A DNA stretch of 64,000 nucleotides from Pseudomonadota bacterium (GCA_023423975.1 JAFAEO010000073.1:481535-545534), one strand, 5' to 3'; positions 34,167 to 43,245 are shown, counted from the first letter of the stretch. A program made the numbers and translations. Notes: generated by a model from the sequence alone, not told the origin.

Positions 34167-35405
34167 CTAAAAACGATCAAGTCCATATGGCGTAATATCC
34201 ACGTCATTGGGTGTTTTGGTAATCAGGTTGGCCAGAATCTGGGCCGATTTGGGTGCTCCGGTGATACCGGTATGGCCATGGCCAAACCCCAGGTACAGCT
34301 CCGGCAACTTATCGACCGTACCCAGGATGGGCAGACTGTCAGGTGTCGACGGACGAAAACCAAGCCAGAAATCTTTCTTTTTCTGCAGTTCGATATCTGG
34401 AAAGAGCATTTTGGCTTGCTGCAGAAGCGCCTTTTCTCTGGCCATATCCGGTGCCGCGTCCAGTCCGGCAATTTCCACAAAGCCCGCGACACGCAGGTTG
34501 TCGACCATAGGTGTGACTCCAAAAGCCCGTTCTTTATGCAGAATCGGAATAGGCAGATGCAGTGCATCGGGTTGAAAAGAAACGTGATAGCCGCGTTCGG
34601 TTTCCAGCGGAACAGCAATATGCAACCCGCTTAGCAATCGTTTTGCCCAGGCCCCTGCACAGATAACCAACTGAGAAGTGCTCAGATCCTGTGCCGCCAG
34701 AATGATGCGGTATTGCCCTGTTTCGTCATCCCGGCTGATGCCGTTGACTTTCTGGCGGATGAACTGGCCGCCATTTGTCAAAAACAGCTGGAACAAACTT
34801 TGTACCAACTGGTACGGGTTGCTCGCATGGCCATTTTTTTCGTACAACTCGCCGCGTTTGACCTTAGGGGATATATGAGGCAATAAATCCTGTATTTCCT
34901 GTGCATTGAGCGTTCTGGGCATCACGCCATTGTCTGCGCGTATCTGCCGTCCCAGCGCATCGTTATCCAGTTCGCTTTCCCAGATATGCAGCTGTCCAGT
35001 CATGTGGAAAGCCTGTGCGAACTCTTTTGGCCCAAGCAATTGCATGTAAAGCTGGTCCGCATCCCGATGCAGGGCACGCAAGGCACTAGACAAGCGTCGT
35101 ACCCCGGATTCATTAAATCCCGCCCTGAGCCATCTGAGCAGCCACGGTGCTGCCGTCGATAAATAGGCCGGACGTACACTCAAGGGCCCCTCCTTGTCTG
35201 TCAGCCATTTTGGAATTTTTTTAATCATTCCTGGCATGGCTATCGGCATGCAGCTATCAACGCTGAGCAGGCCGGCATTGCCAAAGGAGGTTCCTGTTCC
35301 AGGCTCGCGCTCATCAATCAGTCGGACCCGTATTCCGCGTTGTTGCAACGTTACAGCGGTGCAAATACCGACGATGCCAGCGCCAATGACGGTGACTGGA
35401 TTCAT
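34167..35405 (-). CDS. FAD-dependent D-amino acid dehydrogenase (DadA-like)
   Basis: A 412-residue flavoprotein of the DAO fold. The FAD-binding GAGIVGICTAVTLQQRG (residues 8-24) is followed by FGNAGLL, characteristic of DadA-type dehydrogenases; the C-terminus has GFRPSTPDSLPILG and GFGHGHTGITGAP, which close the FAD site. It would oxidise an amino acid to the imino acid at the membrane, passing electrons to the respiratory chain. The RidA gene overlaps its start by 4 bases, matching the need to remove the reactive imine. Confidence 0.93.
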   Translation of the reverse strand: MNPVTVIGAGIVGICTAVTLQQRGIRVRLIDEREPGTGTSFGNAGLLSVDSCMPIAMPGMIKKIPKWLTDKEGPLSVRPAYLSTAAPWLLRWLRAGFNESGVRRLSSALRALHRDADQLYMQLLGPKEFAQAFHMTGQLHIWESELDNDALGRQIRADNGVMPRTLNAQEIQDLLPHISPKVKRGELYEKNGHASNPYQLVQSLFQLFLTNGGQFIRQKVNGISRDDETGQYRIILAAQDLSTSQLVICAGAWAKRLLSGLHIAVPLETERGYHVSFQPDALHLPIPILHKERAFGVTPMVDNLRVAGFVEIAGLDAAPDMAREKALLQQAKMLFPDIELQKKKDFWLGFRPSTPDSLPILGTVDKLPELYLGFGHGHTGITGAPKSAQILANLITKTPNDVDITPYGLDRF

Positions 35406-35812
35406 GCGGCATCCTGTTTTCGCATGGCCTGGACCACAATTTCAATCAGACAGTTGGTGCCAAGCAATTGCTTGACGACAACAGTAGCCCGGTTAGGATA
35501 GGGAGCAGTCGGAAAATGGCGCTTGTATACTTCATTCATACCGGCGGCGTCGTCCGGATTGACCAGGTAAATAGTCATTTGCGCTACATGCTGCATGTCC
35601 GAACCGGCGCACTCGAGCACATGGGCCAGTTGCGAGAAAACCCGATCGGCCTGATGACGAATGTCTCCGTCGCCGCTAGGTGCAAAGGTTTGCGGATCGC
35701 GTGGCACCTGTACGGTATAAACCAACGCCCCAGCCAGGACAGCGTTACTGATGGGTGTATCCGGGTGATTGACAATATTACTTTTGACGACTTCGATCAT
35801 CTTATTCTCCAT
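35402..35812 (-). CDS. RidA-family enamine/imine deaminase
   Basis: A 136-residue protein of the RidA/YjgF family. It shows GDIRHQADRVFSQLAHVLEC, VNPDDAAGMNEVYKRHF and PYPNRATVVV with the conserved arginine (near residue 107) that holds the substrate carboxylate, and LIEIVVQA with the conserved glutamate. RidA proteins hydrolyse enamines or imines to ketones and ammonia. It overlaps the DadA-like gene downstream and the second oxidase gene upstream, so its job is probably to finish or detoxify products of both oxidases. Confidence 0.93.
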   Translation of the reverse strand: MENKMIEVVKSNIVNHPDTPISNAVLAGALVYTVQVPRDPQTFAPSGDGDIRHQADRVFSQLAHVLECAGSDMQHVAQMTIYLVNPDDAAGMNEVYKRHFPTAPYPNRATVVVKQLLGTNCLIEIVVQAMRKQDAA

Positions 35813-37094
35813 GGTAGGGCTGCAACTGCTTCTTTAGCTTTTGCAGGTTGAGATTGACGGCTACTGTGCGAAAGGGCTCTGGAGGAATGAAGCTGGGCCG
35901 ACAATGAATTCGAGTCTCCTGCAGCAAAGGCGAGCCAACACCACAGGCCATGTCAGCCAACAGTGTTCCCAGGGCCGTCATCTTCAATATGCCCGATGCA
36001 TTACAACCGGATACGCCGTAGAGGCGTCGCCCAAGTTGCCCCAGGACGGCTTCGCCGTTGCGCGTCAGGCTGACTGCTCCGCCCCAGACATGTTCGAACA
36101 TATTTGCAGGTGCATCGGGATAGCGTGCCTGCAATTTTTCCTGCAATACCCGCCTCACCTGATCATCAGCCAGTTCTGTCTTGTAAGAAAAACCAGCGCG
36201 CAGCAGCAAACGATTATCTACGGTCTTGCGGCTGGTAGCCTCAAGCTGCTCCACCGGTGTAACGCCCCATTGCTCCTGATCACCGAGCAGGTGGCAATAT
36301 TGCTCTCCCAGCGGTCTTGACAGGCCGGCATAGGTATACATGGCAAGTTGCCGATATTTCGCATAACCGAATTGCGGCAGCAACGCGTTAACGGCAAGGA
36401 AAACGGTTTCTGCGCGGATTTCGGACTTACCGGCTTGTACGACATGCGGATTGTTATCAGAAATTCCGGAAACCGGACAGGCGAAATAGCTCTCTACATT
36501 TTGTGGCAGACTGCTGATCAGGCCATGGACCAACTCTGCCGGCTGCACCAGTGAACACTGACTTAGCCAGATTGCATCCCGGTAATGGGATGTCCCAAGC
36601 TCCTGCAAAATATCGCCAGTAGACAGTGCCCGATACTTGATTCGGTTGGCGACAAGGGTTTGTCGCAATTGCTGCAACTGCGCAACGCCGTATTTTGTTG
36701 TTGCTACTTTGTAGTGTCCAACCGTATGCCAGTCGCAATTGATCTCATATTGGGCAACCGTTTTCTCCAGCAATTGCTGGCCCATTGACATGATTCGAGT
36801 TTGCCACTGGTTTTGGTCTGAGGATGAATTGGCGCGAATTTTGGCAAATGGCAGGTTGATCATAAAACCGGAGTTGCGTCCGGAACTGTTCTGGGCTGGC
36901 TCCTGCGCATCTACCAGCGCAATTGTCTCGTCGGGATAGCGTGTCGCAAGCCGTCTTGCGATGGCTAATCCGGCAAAACCGGCGCCGATCACCAGGAACC
37001 GGACCTTCAGATCGCGTTGCATCCGCTTGCCGGCGATACGATTGCGCGCAACCGCATTCCAGCCACTGGGCGTGTTGTAGCCACCGGATTCCAT
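35802..37094 (-). CDS. FAD-dependent amine/amino acid oxidoreductase (DAO family)
   Basis: A 430-residue flavoprotein and first gene of the operon. The dinucleotide site is VIGAGFAGLAIARRLA (about 34-49), followed by NSSGRNSGFMINLPF, typical of the gamma-glutamylputrescine oxidase/DAO group, and a C-terminal YGVSGCNASGILKMTALG. I use the ATG at 37094; a longer frame to 37172 would run into the operator region. It overlaps the RidA gene by 11 bases. Possible substrates are secondary amines, polyamine derivatives or D-amino acids. Confidence 0.9.
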   Translation of the reverse strand: MESGGYNTPSGWNAVARNRIAGKRMQRDLKVRFLVIGAGFAGLAIARRLATRYPDETIALVDAQEPAQNSSGRNSGFMINLPFAKIRANSSSDQNQWQTRIMSMGQQLLEKTVAQYEINCDWHTVGHYKVATTKYGVAQLQQLRQTLVANRIKYRALSTGDILQELGTSHYRDAIWLSQCSLVQPAELVHGLISSLPQNVESYFACPVSGISDNNPHVVQAGKSEIRAETVFLAVNALLPQFGYAKYRQLAMYTYAGLSRPLGEQYCHLLGDQEQWGVTPVEQLEATSRKTVDNRLLLRAGFSYKTELADDQVRRVLQEKLQARYPDAPANMFEHVWGGAVSLTRNGEAVLGQLGRRLYGVSGCNASGILKMTALGTLLADMACGVGSPLLQETRIHCRPSFIPPEPFRTVAVNLNLQKLKKQLQPYHGE

Positions 37095-37146
37095 CACTGG
37101 CCTGTCTCCATTTTCTGTTTGATACAGAATTATGTGTGCTGAAATT

Positions 37147-37163
37147 CGGAATAAAATATTCCG
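37147..37163. promoter_or_regulatory. Perfect palindrome between oxidase operon and LysR gene
   Basis: CGGAATA and TATTCCG are seven-base inverted arms with a three-base AAA centre. It lies 53 bases upstream of the oxidase operon start and 103 bases upstream of the LysR start. A partial copy (TTCGGATA) occurs near 37217. A LysR-type regulator binding here could control both directions. Confidence 0.6.
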
Positions 37164-37265
37164 CTTACGCATCGTTCAGGCAATATACCAGTTACCCCTA
37201 ATTCTATATAATGAATAATTCGGATAGCGGTGATGAATAGAATTCATAACGACACTCAAACAATT

Positions 37266-38255
37266 ATGAACCTCAAACAATTGAACCATATCGTGGCGCT
37301 ATCGGAAACGTTGAACTTCAGCAAAGCGGCTGAGCGCGTATTTTTGAGCCAATCGGCCCTGAGCAAAAGCATTCAGGCCATTGAACAAGAAATCGGAATC
37401 ATCATTTTTGATCGCACCAAAAATTCGGTGCTTGTCACACCGACCGGTAGATTCGTGGTCGAGCACGCCAAACATTTGCTGGCTGAAACCCGCAGCTTTC
37501 ACAAAAATCTTGAATATCTCAAAACAGGAGAGCAAGGCACTATCAAAGTTGGATCAGGCCCTTTTCCGGCCAAATGTTTCCTGCACACCGCCATAAGGCA
37601 ATTGCAAACGCAATATCCTAGAATTTCTCTGGATATCCGGATAGACAACTGGACCAACCTTCTGATTCAATTAAAAGAAGGCGCAATCGACTACTTCATC
37701 GCCGACATTCGGAACCTTGAAGACGACCCGTTCCTTAAAGTCACCCCTATTGGCGGTCTGACAGTCGCCCTGTTTTGCGATGCCAAACATCCACTGATTC
37801 GATCCGACCGATCAAGAGCAATCGCGCCAGAAGACATTCTGAACTACCCCTTTGCCTCTGTCAGCCTGCCCGCACTGGTTTTTTCGGAGCTCAAACATAG
37901 TCTCGGCCTGGATCACAACGATCTGTTCTCTGTCAATTTCAAATGTGATGATATTTCGCTGATCAATCGCCTTGTGCCAGACTCGGATATGATTTTTGTA
38001 AGCAGCAACCTGATGATGGAGCAGTCTCTCCGGGAAGCACATGCCGTGCGTCTGAATATACCGATGACTCGAAACCGATTTGGCGAATGGGCATTAGTTC
38101 AGATCAAGGACCAGAAACTGGTTCCCTGTGCGGAAATTTTTGCACGAATGCTGGTCGACATCGTGCGCGATGGCAGCCTGCAAGACGATGACAGGTACGG
38201 CCTGGCCGGCAATGGGCCATTGAATTTCATGGCCAACAGTACCCGCATAAACTAA
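37266..38255 (+). CDS. LysR-type transcriptional regulator of the amine-oxidation operon
   Basis: A regulator of about 329 residues. The winged HTH is MNLKQLNHIVALSETLNFSK then AAERVFLSQSALSKSIQAIE, and the effector domain follows from about residue 90 (GTIKVGSGPFPAKCFL). The ATG at 37266 opens the canonical LysR N-terminus; the frame back to 37230 adds an unlikely leader. It faces the oxidase/ABC operon and is its probable activator, with the imported amine or amino acid as effector. Confidence 0.93.
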   Translation: MNLKQLNHIVALSETLNFSKAAERVFLSQSALSKSIQAIEQEIGIIIFDRTKNSVLVTPTGRFVVEHAKHLLAETRSFHKNLEYLKTGEQGTIKVGSGPFPAKCFLHTAIRQLQTQYPRISLDIRIDNWTNLLIQLKEGAIDYFIADIRNLEDDPFLKVTPIGGLTVALFCDAKHPLIRSDRSRAIAPEDILNYPFASVSLPALVFSELKHSLGLDHNDLFSVNFKCDDISLINRLVPDSDMIFVSSNLMMEQSLREAHAVRLNIPMTRNRFGEWALVQIKDQKLVPCAEIFARMLVDIVRDGSLQDDDRYGLAGNGPLNFMANSTRIN

Positions 38256-38452
38256 TGTGCTGTGCAGTGTATTCTATCGGGCAATAACAAAGATTGCGGA
38301 TCGCTTAGACAGCAAGCGCAGATGCAATCATCCCCGGCGAATCCGCGGAATATGTACGAATCTGTCGCACCATGAAGATAAAACAACGTGCTGCACCCCC
38401 AAATAGAGGTAATATGCCGTCTCATATATTTTTATAATAAGGGCTATTTCTC

Positions 38453-38641
38453 ATGCAACTTATGAACCCGGCCAGCATCATCGGCATTGCTATTGGCGCG
38501 TCATTATTTACGCTGTTCTCAAAGAAAAACAAAGATAAGACAAAGTTGCGCAGGTTCGGTCTTTTCGTTGCCAGCTTTTTTGGTGTTCTCGTTGCACTAC
38601 TGGCTATTAACTTCGGTATTTATTATTTTCAACGGTATTGA
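38453..38641 (+). CDS. Small two-helix membrane protein
   Basis: A 62-residue protein with AAGGG nine bases before the ATG. It has two hydrophobic segments (about 7-20 and 38-58) separated by a very basic loop, SKKNKDKTKLRR, so both ends probably face the periplasm. I do not recognise the family. It stands alone, 200 bases after a LysR gene, with a 7-base-arm hairpin downstream. Confidence 0.55.
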   Translation: MQLMNPASIIGIAIGASLFTLFSKKNKDKTKLRRFGLFVASFFGVLVALLAINFGIYYFQRY

Positions 38642-38704
38642 GCATCAGAAGTATAAGAGCATTAGCCTGCTTGCCTGCCAACCAAGTTCAATGTAAAGCA
38701 CACA

Positions 38705-38726
38705 CCGGTCTCGCGACACAGACCGG
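38705..38726. terminator. Hairpin between convergent genes
   Basis: CCGGTCT, eight bases, AGACCGG: seven perfect pairs between the small membrane protein gene and the convergent LysR gene. No T-run follows, so it is a candidate terminator only. Confidence 0.35.
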
Positions 38727-38797
38727 CAGCGCAATCTCTTGCTGAGCCGCCGACAGCACTTCGCAACGCAGCAAGGCGCCGCAATGATACCCGTTCA

Positions 38798-39658
38798 TTA
38801 GTCGGCCAACGCCAGAAAAGCATGGATCAGCTTTTCCCTCACGTTGGAGCGCAGCCACATGATGCCCAAGTTACGGGTGGGCACCGGTCCCGGCAGCCGA
38901 TGACGGATCAGGCCGGGATCGTATTGGTTGCCATAGCTCCAGTCGGGTACGACAGATACCCCCAGATCGGCCTTGACCAGACCAGAAATATAGTCCAGCC
39001 CATCCAGTTCCAGCCACGGCTCAGGATAGACCCCATGCAATTTCAGATAATCATCGGCCATTTTGCCGGCGACAACACGTCTGTCATAGCGAATAAATGG
39101 GTACTTTCTCAAAATTGAAAACGGATCCTGCCCCTGCAACCGGGCCGGCGCAAGCAGGATCAGCGGCTCTTTCCTGAGTTGCTTCCACAAGACTGTTTTA
39201 GGCACCTCGAATAAGGGGTGCACCAGAATAGCCGCATCCAGCTCCCCTTGCAACAAGCGCTGGTAAAGCACGGTGGATGCTGCCGGCTCTATGAGGATTT
39301 TGGTGCCTTCATATTTAGCAAGCCATTTTCTCAGCATGCCTGGAAGCATGCCCTTGACAACCGATGGCGTGGCGCCCAGCGTCAGCGGACCGGCCGGCAA
39401 CTCGGTATTGCTCGCAAGCGAATTGAAATTTTTGACTTCAGCCAGCACCAGCTTGGCCTGTCGCAGCGCCTTGCTGCCCGCCTCGGTCGGCATCATCGTG
39501 CGACCCACGCGCTTGATCAGTGCAGTGCCAACATCCGCTTCCAGCGCCCGCAGCCTGAGCGATACCGCGGTGGGCGTCAAATCCAGCTGCCTGGCCGCCG
39601 CAGCGACAGATCCCAGCTCGACGACCTGCACGAAGCTTTCCAGAAACCTGGTGTCCAC
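38798..39658 (-). CDS. LysR-type regulator divergent from sugar-acid genes
   Basis: A 286-residue LysR protein. HTH: FLESFVQVVELGSVAAAARQ then LDLTPTAVSLRLRALEADVG; effector domain from about residue 90 (GPLTLGATPSVVKGMLPGML). It is short at the C-terminus but within the family range. It is divergent from the enolase-superfamily/Bug/DapA-like operon, with 178 bases between starts holding a 12-base palindrome, so it probably controls that operon. Confidence 0.93.
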   Translation of the reverse strand: MDTRFLESFVQVVELGSVAAAARQLDLTPTAVSLRLRALEADVGTALIKRVGRTMMPTEAGSKALRQAKLVLAEVKNFNSLASNTELPAGPLTLGATPSVVKGMLPGMLRKWLAKYEGTKILIEPAASTVLYQRLLQGELDAAILVHPLFEVPKTVLWKQLRKEPLILLAPARLQGQDPFSILRKYPFIRYDRRVVAGKMADDYLKLHGVYPEPWLELDGLDYISGLVKADLGVSVVPDWSYGNQYDPGLIRHRLPGPVPTRNLGIMWLRSNVREKLIHAFLALAD

Positions 39659-39746
39659 ATTTGTCCTTTCTCTTGTAATAAAAGCAAGCCCGATCCAGAG
39701 GATCCTTACCTCAAAAACCAGTTTTTGTTATTTCTAAACCCAGTAA

Positions 39747-39758
39747 AACAATATTGTT
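39747..39758. promoter_or_regulatory. Palindrome in the LysR/enolase divergent region
   Basis: AACAATATTGTT is perfectly self-complementary. It lies 89 bases from both the LysR start and the dehydratase start, in the middle of the shared region, as expected for a LysR recognition site. AT-rich palindromes this short can arise by chance. Confidence 0.4.
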
Positions 39759-39835
39759 CTCGTGTTACGAACTTCCAATAATAGCATTATGTGTTCACTT
39801 CATTTCACTCGTCATCAACAGTAAAAAAGGATCCT

Positions 39836-40963
39836 ATGCCAATTATCGAATCGATACAGGTATGCTCGCCGATCGTGCCGCTTGATAAAGTTACTTCGTT
39901 TTCCAACCGCACAGTGAGCGCGCGCCATTACGGCCTGGTCAAAGTAACCTCGACAGACGGCGTAACGGGCATTGGATTTTGCTACGTCGGCAGCGCCGGT
40001 GGTCTGATTTTTTCCCAGGCGGTCAGCCAGCTACTGGCGCCGGTGTTGATCGGACAGGACTCCTATGCGGTAGAAGGGCTGTGGCAGTCAATGTACCAGG
40101 AGTCTTTGTTGCAAGGCCGGTCCGGCACTGTGATGCGCGCGCTCAGCGCGCTCGATATTGCGCTGTGGGATCTGAACGCAAAAACCCACCAAGTCCCCCT
40201 GCATAAATACCTTGGCGCAGTCTCCCTGGAGCAGGTGCCGGCCTACGCCAGCGGAGGCTATTACCTGGACGGCAAGACGCCCGGGCATCTGGGGGAAGAA
40301 ATGGCCAGTTACGTTGCCAAGGGATTCAAGGCAGTAAAAATGAAATCCGGTCGCCTGTCACCCAGGGAGGAAGAACAACGTCTGAAGGCAGCACGCGAGG
40401 CGGTAGGACCGGACGTAGAGCTGATGATGGATATGAATAATGCCTGGTATGACACCACCCAGGCCATGCAGTATGTCAGGCGCTTTGAACAATACGACCC
40501 CTACTTTATAGAAGAGCCTTTCCTGCCGGACGACGTTGACAACCATGCCCGTCTGGCTCGGATGACCCATATTCCAATAGCCACTGCCGAGATCGGCTAT
40601 GGACGTTGGTACCACAAGGCGCTGATGGATCAGGGCGCCGCCGCCATCTTGCAGACCGATGCGGCGGTTTGCGGTGGCATCACGGAATGGCGCAGAATTG
40701 CCCAGACAGCGGCCAGTTTCGGCCTGGTCATGTGCCCGCACTGGTTTCATGATCTGCATGCGCCACTGGTTGCGAGTACCCCCAACGCCCGCTACGTGGA
40801 ATATTTCTGGGATGACCAGGTGCTTAACTTCCGGCGCCTGGTAGACCGACAGTTATCGCACAAGGATGGCCACGTGATCCTGCACCAGGAACCTGGGCTG
40901 GGCTTTGGATTCGATGAGAAATACCTGGCCAGCCTGGCCAAATGGGAATTAATAAAAAAGTAA
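39836..40963 (+). CDS. Mandelate racemase/muconate lactonizing enzyme family protein, probable sugar-acid dehydratase
   Basis: A 375-residue enolase-superfamily enzyme. The mandelate-racemase set is complete: Lys168 and Lys170 (VKMK), metal ligands Asp199, Glu226 and Glu252, and an Asp275-His302 dyad (QTDAAVCGG and MCPHWFHD) whose spacing of 27 equals that of mandelate racemase. AAAGGATCCT precedes the ATG at 39836, which rules out the frame back to 39791. With a receptor and a DapA-like lyase following, dehydration of an aldonic or aldaric acid to a 2-keto-3-deoxy acid is the best guess; the particular acid is unknown. Confidence 0.92.
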   Translation: MPIIESIQVCSPIVPLDKVTSFSNRTVSARHYGLVKVTSTDGVTGIGFCYVGSAGGLIFSQAVSQLLAPVLIGQDSYAVEGLWQSMYQESLLQGRSGTVMRALSALDIALWDLNAKTHQVPLHKYLGAVSLEQVPAYASGGYYLDGKTPGHLGEEMASYVAKGFKAVKMKSGRLSPREEEQRLKAAREAVGPDVELMMDMNNAWYDTTQAMQYVRRFEQYDPYFIEEPFLPDDVDNHARLARMTHIPIATAEIGYGRWYHKALMDQGAAAILQTDAAVCGGITEWRRIAQTAASFGLVMCPHWFHDLHAPLVASTPNARYVEYFWDDQVLNFRRLVDRQLSHKDGHVILHQEPGLGFGFDEKYLASLAKWELIKK

Positions 40964-41090
40964 TAAGGAAGAAATGGGAAGCCACACATACATAATCAGG
41001 CAGAAATGACCAGGGAGATCGCCAGACAACGAGTCAGCGCAGACAGCAGCATTTTCGCAAAATGGCCGTACACGTTCCAAGGAGACAAAC

Positions 41091-42062
41091 GTGAGCAAAA
41101 TTCAATATGCAATTGCAGCAACGACGTTAGTGATGGCATCTTTTCCCGGTTTTGCCTGCGCCCAGGATGTATGGCCGAACAAGGCGATCACCTATGTGGT
41201 ACCGTTCCCGGCAGGCAGCAATACCGACGTTCTTGGCCGCATCATTGCCGACGAACTGGGCAAGCGACTTAAGGTACCCGTAGTGATCGAAAACAGGCCT
41301 GGCGCCACCGGCATGATCGGCTCAACCCAAGTTGCCAGGGCCAAAGCTGACGGCTATACGATCATGGGCGGCAGCATCGCCTCGCACGCGATCAATGCCG
41401 GACTGTTTCCCAATATGCAATATGATCCGGCCGGCGACTTCAAGCCGATTACGATTATCGGTTTCAATGCCAATACGCTGGTGGTGTCCAATAAAAGTCC
41501 GTTCAAGGACCTTAAGGCAATTATCGCTGCGGCCCGTGACAAGCCGGACACCATCACTTATGCGTCATCGGGCATTGGCACAACACAACATTTGTCCGGC
41601 GTTCTTTTCGGCCAGCAAGCCAATGTCAAAGTCGTGCATGTTCCCTATGGCGGCAAGGCAGCACTACCGGACGTGATGGGCGGGCAGGTCAGCATGATGT
41701 TCGAAGGTCCCACCGTCATTCCTCATGTACAGCAAAAAACAGTCAGAGCCCTGGCGGTTACGTCTACAACCCGGCTGGCCGGCCTGCCTGATGTGCCAAC
41801 CATGAAGGAGCTGGGATTGCCCAACTACGAAATGCGTTCATGGCAGGCCATTTTCGCCCCCAAAGGCACGCCCGAGCCTATCGTGAACAAACTGTATTCG
41901 CAAATCAAAGCGATCCTGGACAGCCCGCAAATCCGCAAAAAACTCGACACTATGGGTGTTGAACCTTCCGGCATGCCGCCCGCCGAGTTTGCCAATTTTC
42001 AAAAGCAGGAAATAGAAAAATGGCGCGCCGTCATCAAGCGTGCAAATATCAAGATTCAATGA
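41091..42062 (+). CDS. Bug/TctC-family periplasmic solute receptor (sugar-acid operon)
   Basis: A 323-residue receptor. It starts with GTG at 41091, preceded by AAGGAG ten bases upstream. A signal peptide ends at FACA-QDVWPN; the core is ITYVVPFPAGSNTDVLGRII, ENRPGATGMIGSTQVA and ITYASSGIGTTQHLSG. It lies between the dehydratase and the DapA-like gene, so the ligand is probably the same sugar acid. No TctA/TctB permease genes are nearby. Confidence 0.94.
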   Translation: MSKIQYAIAATTLVMASFPGFACAQDVWPNKAITYVVPFPAGSNTDVLGRIIADELGKRLKVPVVIENRPGATGMIGSTQVARAKADGYTIMGGSIASHAINAGLFPNMQYDPAGDFKPITIIGFNANTLVVSNKSPFKDLKAIIAAARDKPDTITYASSGIGTTQHLSGVLFGQQANVKVVHVPYGGKAALPDVMGGQVSMMFEGPTVIPHVQQKTVRALAVTSTTRLAGLPDVPTMKELGLPNYEMRSWQAIFAPKGTPEPIVNKLYSQIKAILDSPQIRKKLDTMGVEPSGMPPAEFANFQKQEIEKWRAVIKRANIKIQ

Positions 42063-42121
42063 TTGCACGCCCCCCGTGTCCTGTCAGACCCGGGTTTACA
42101 ACCACACCCCCAACAGGAGAC

Positions 42122-43042
42122 ATGATGTCCGATCGAATTAAAGGTGTACTCTCCCCCGTCGTGACCCCATTCCGGAAAGACTCGACTGTAGATCTCCCGC
42201 GCTTTACTGAACAATGCAAATGGCTGCAAGCCAATCAGATCGGCCTGGCCTTTCTGGGCACTAACTCGGAAGCAAATTCAATTTCGCCCGATGAACGTAT
42301 CGCCATGATTGACGCTGTGATTGATGCCGGGCTGGATCCCAAAGGGATGATGCCTGGCACCGGCAGCTGCGATCTGCCTACAACCGTGCGCCTGACCCGA
42401 CACGCTGTCGAGAACGGCTGCGCCGGCGTGCTGATGCTACCGCCCTTCTATTACAAAGGGGTCTCCGATGAGGGTCTGTACCGTTACTTCTCTGAGGTTA
42501 TCGAGCAGGTTGGCAATGACCAGCTTAGAGTGTACCTTTATCATATCCCGCCGGTTGCGCAAGTGGGCATCAGCCTGCCGCTGGTTGAGCGGCTGCTGAA
42601 ATCTTATCCATCGGTTATCGCCGGCGTCAAAGACTCCTCCGGCGACTGGAACAATACCCAGGCGCTGCTGACGCATTTCGCGCCAGAAGGTTTTGACGTG
42701 TTTGCGGGCAGCGAAACCTTTCTGCTGCAGACGCTGCGCGGCGGTGGCGCCGGATGCATCAGCGCCACCGCCAATGTGAATGCGCCGGCCATTCATGCCT
42801 TGTACAAAAGCTGGCAAGGTCCCGACGCCGACAGCCAGCAAAGGGATCTTAATAAGATTCGCCAGATATTCCAAAGCTATCCGATGATACCGGCGCTCAA
42901 ATCGGCCATCGCGCATTGGAGCGCCAATCCGTCCTGGACCCATGTGCGCCCACCGTTGGTTCAATTGGAACCACAACAGCACCGTAATCTGATTGAACAA
43001 CTGCAAGCTGCAGGCTTCAGTATTTCAGGTCTGGGCACATGA
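42122..43042 (+). CDS. Dihydrodipicolinate synthase/N-acetylneuraminate lyase family protein (DapA-like)
   Basis: A 306-residue class I aldolase-fold enzyme. The Schiff-base lysine is Lys170 in AGVKDSSGDW and the catalytic tyrosine Tyr140 in LYHIPP; the GTTGE-like loop reads LGTNSEAN. The start at 42122 has CAGGAG just upstream; an earlier ATG would overlap the receptor gene. In such operons DapA-like enzymes split or dehydrate 2-keto-3-deoxy sugar acids, which suits the preceding dehydratase. True lysine biosynthesis is unlikely in this context. Confidence 0.92.
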   Translation: MMSDRIKGVLSPVVTPFRKDSTVDLPRFTEQCKWLQANQIGLAFLGTNSEANSISPDERIAMIDAVIDAGLDPKGMMPGTGSCDLPTTVRLTRHAVENGCAGVLMLPPFYYKGVSDEGLYRYFSEVIEQVGNDQLRVYLYHIPPVAQVGISLPLVERLLKSYPSVIAGVKDSSGDWNNTQALLTHFAPEGFDVFAGSETFLLQTLRGGGAGCISATANVNAPAIHALYKSWQGPDADSQQRDLNKIRQIFQSYPMIPALKSAIAHWSANPSWTHVRPPLVQLEPQQHRNLIEQLQAAGFSISGLGT

Positions 43043-43066
43043 TAAACACCTGGTGCAATAGGCGTT

Positions 43067-43104
43067 CAAGCTGCGTCTGAGACACACAAACTCAGACAGG
43101 CTTG
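43067..43104 (+). terminator. Two-tier hairpin after the DapA-like gene
   Basis: CAAGC and GCTTG enclose GTCTGAG and CTCAGAC, a 12-pair interrupted stem with a nine-base loop, starting 25 bases after the stop. There is no clear T-run, so termination efficiency is uncertain. Confidence 0.5.
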
Positions 43105-43184
43105 TCGATGAGCATCAACCTCTTGTTGATTCGTCCGGACAAATCTGACGGCGAGCGGCGCGGGGTGTATCCTGCGCCCATTGA

Positions 43185-43208
43185 CCACAAGGGGTTCGCC
43201 CCTGGTGG
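43185..43208. terminator. Ten-pair hairpin with TTCG loop
   Basis: CCACAAGGGG, TTCG, CCCCTGGTGG: ten-base arms with one mismatch around a TTCG tetraloop, an unusually stable combination in RNA. It sits 38 bases beyond the stop of the reverse-strand ABC exporter gene and could end its transcript. A T-run is absent. Confidence 0.5.
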
Positions 43209-43245
43209 CGATGTCGCTAAACAGACGCGAACCAGGTGACGATCA

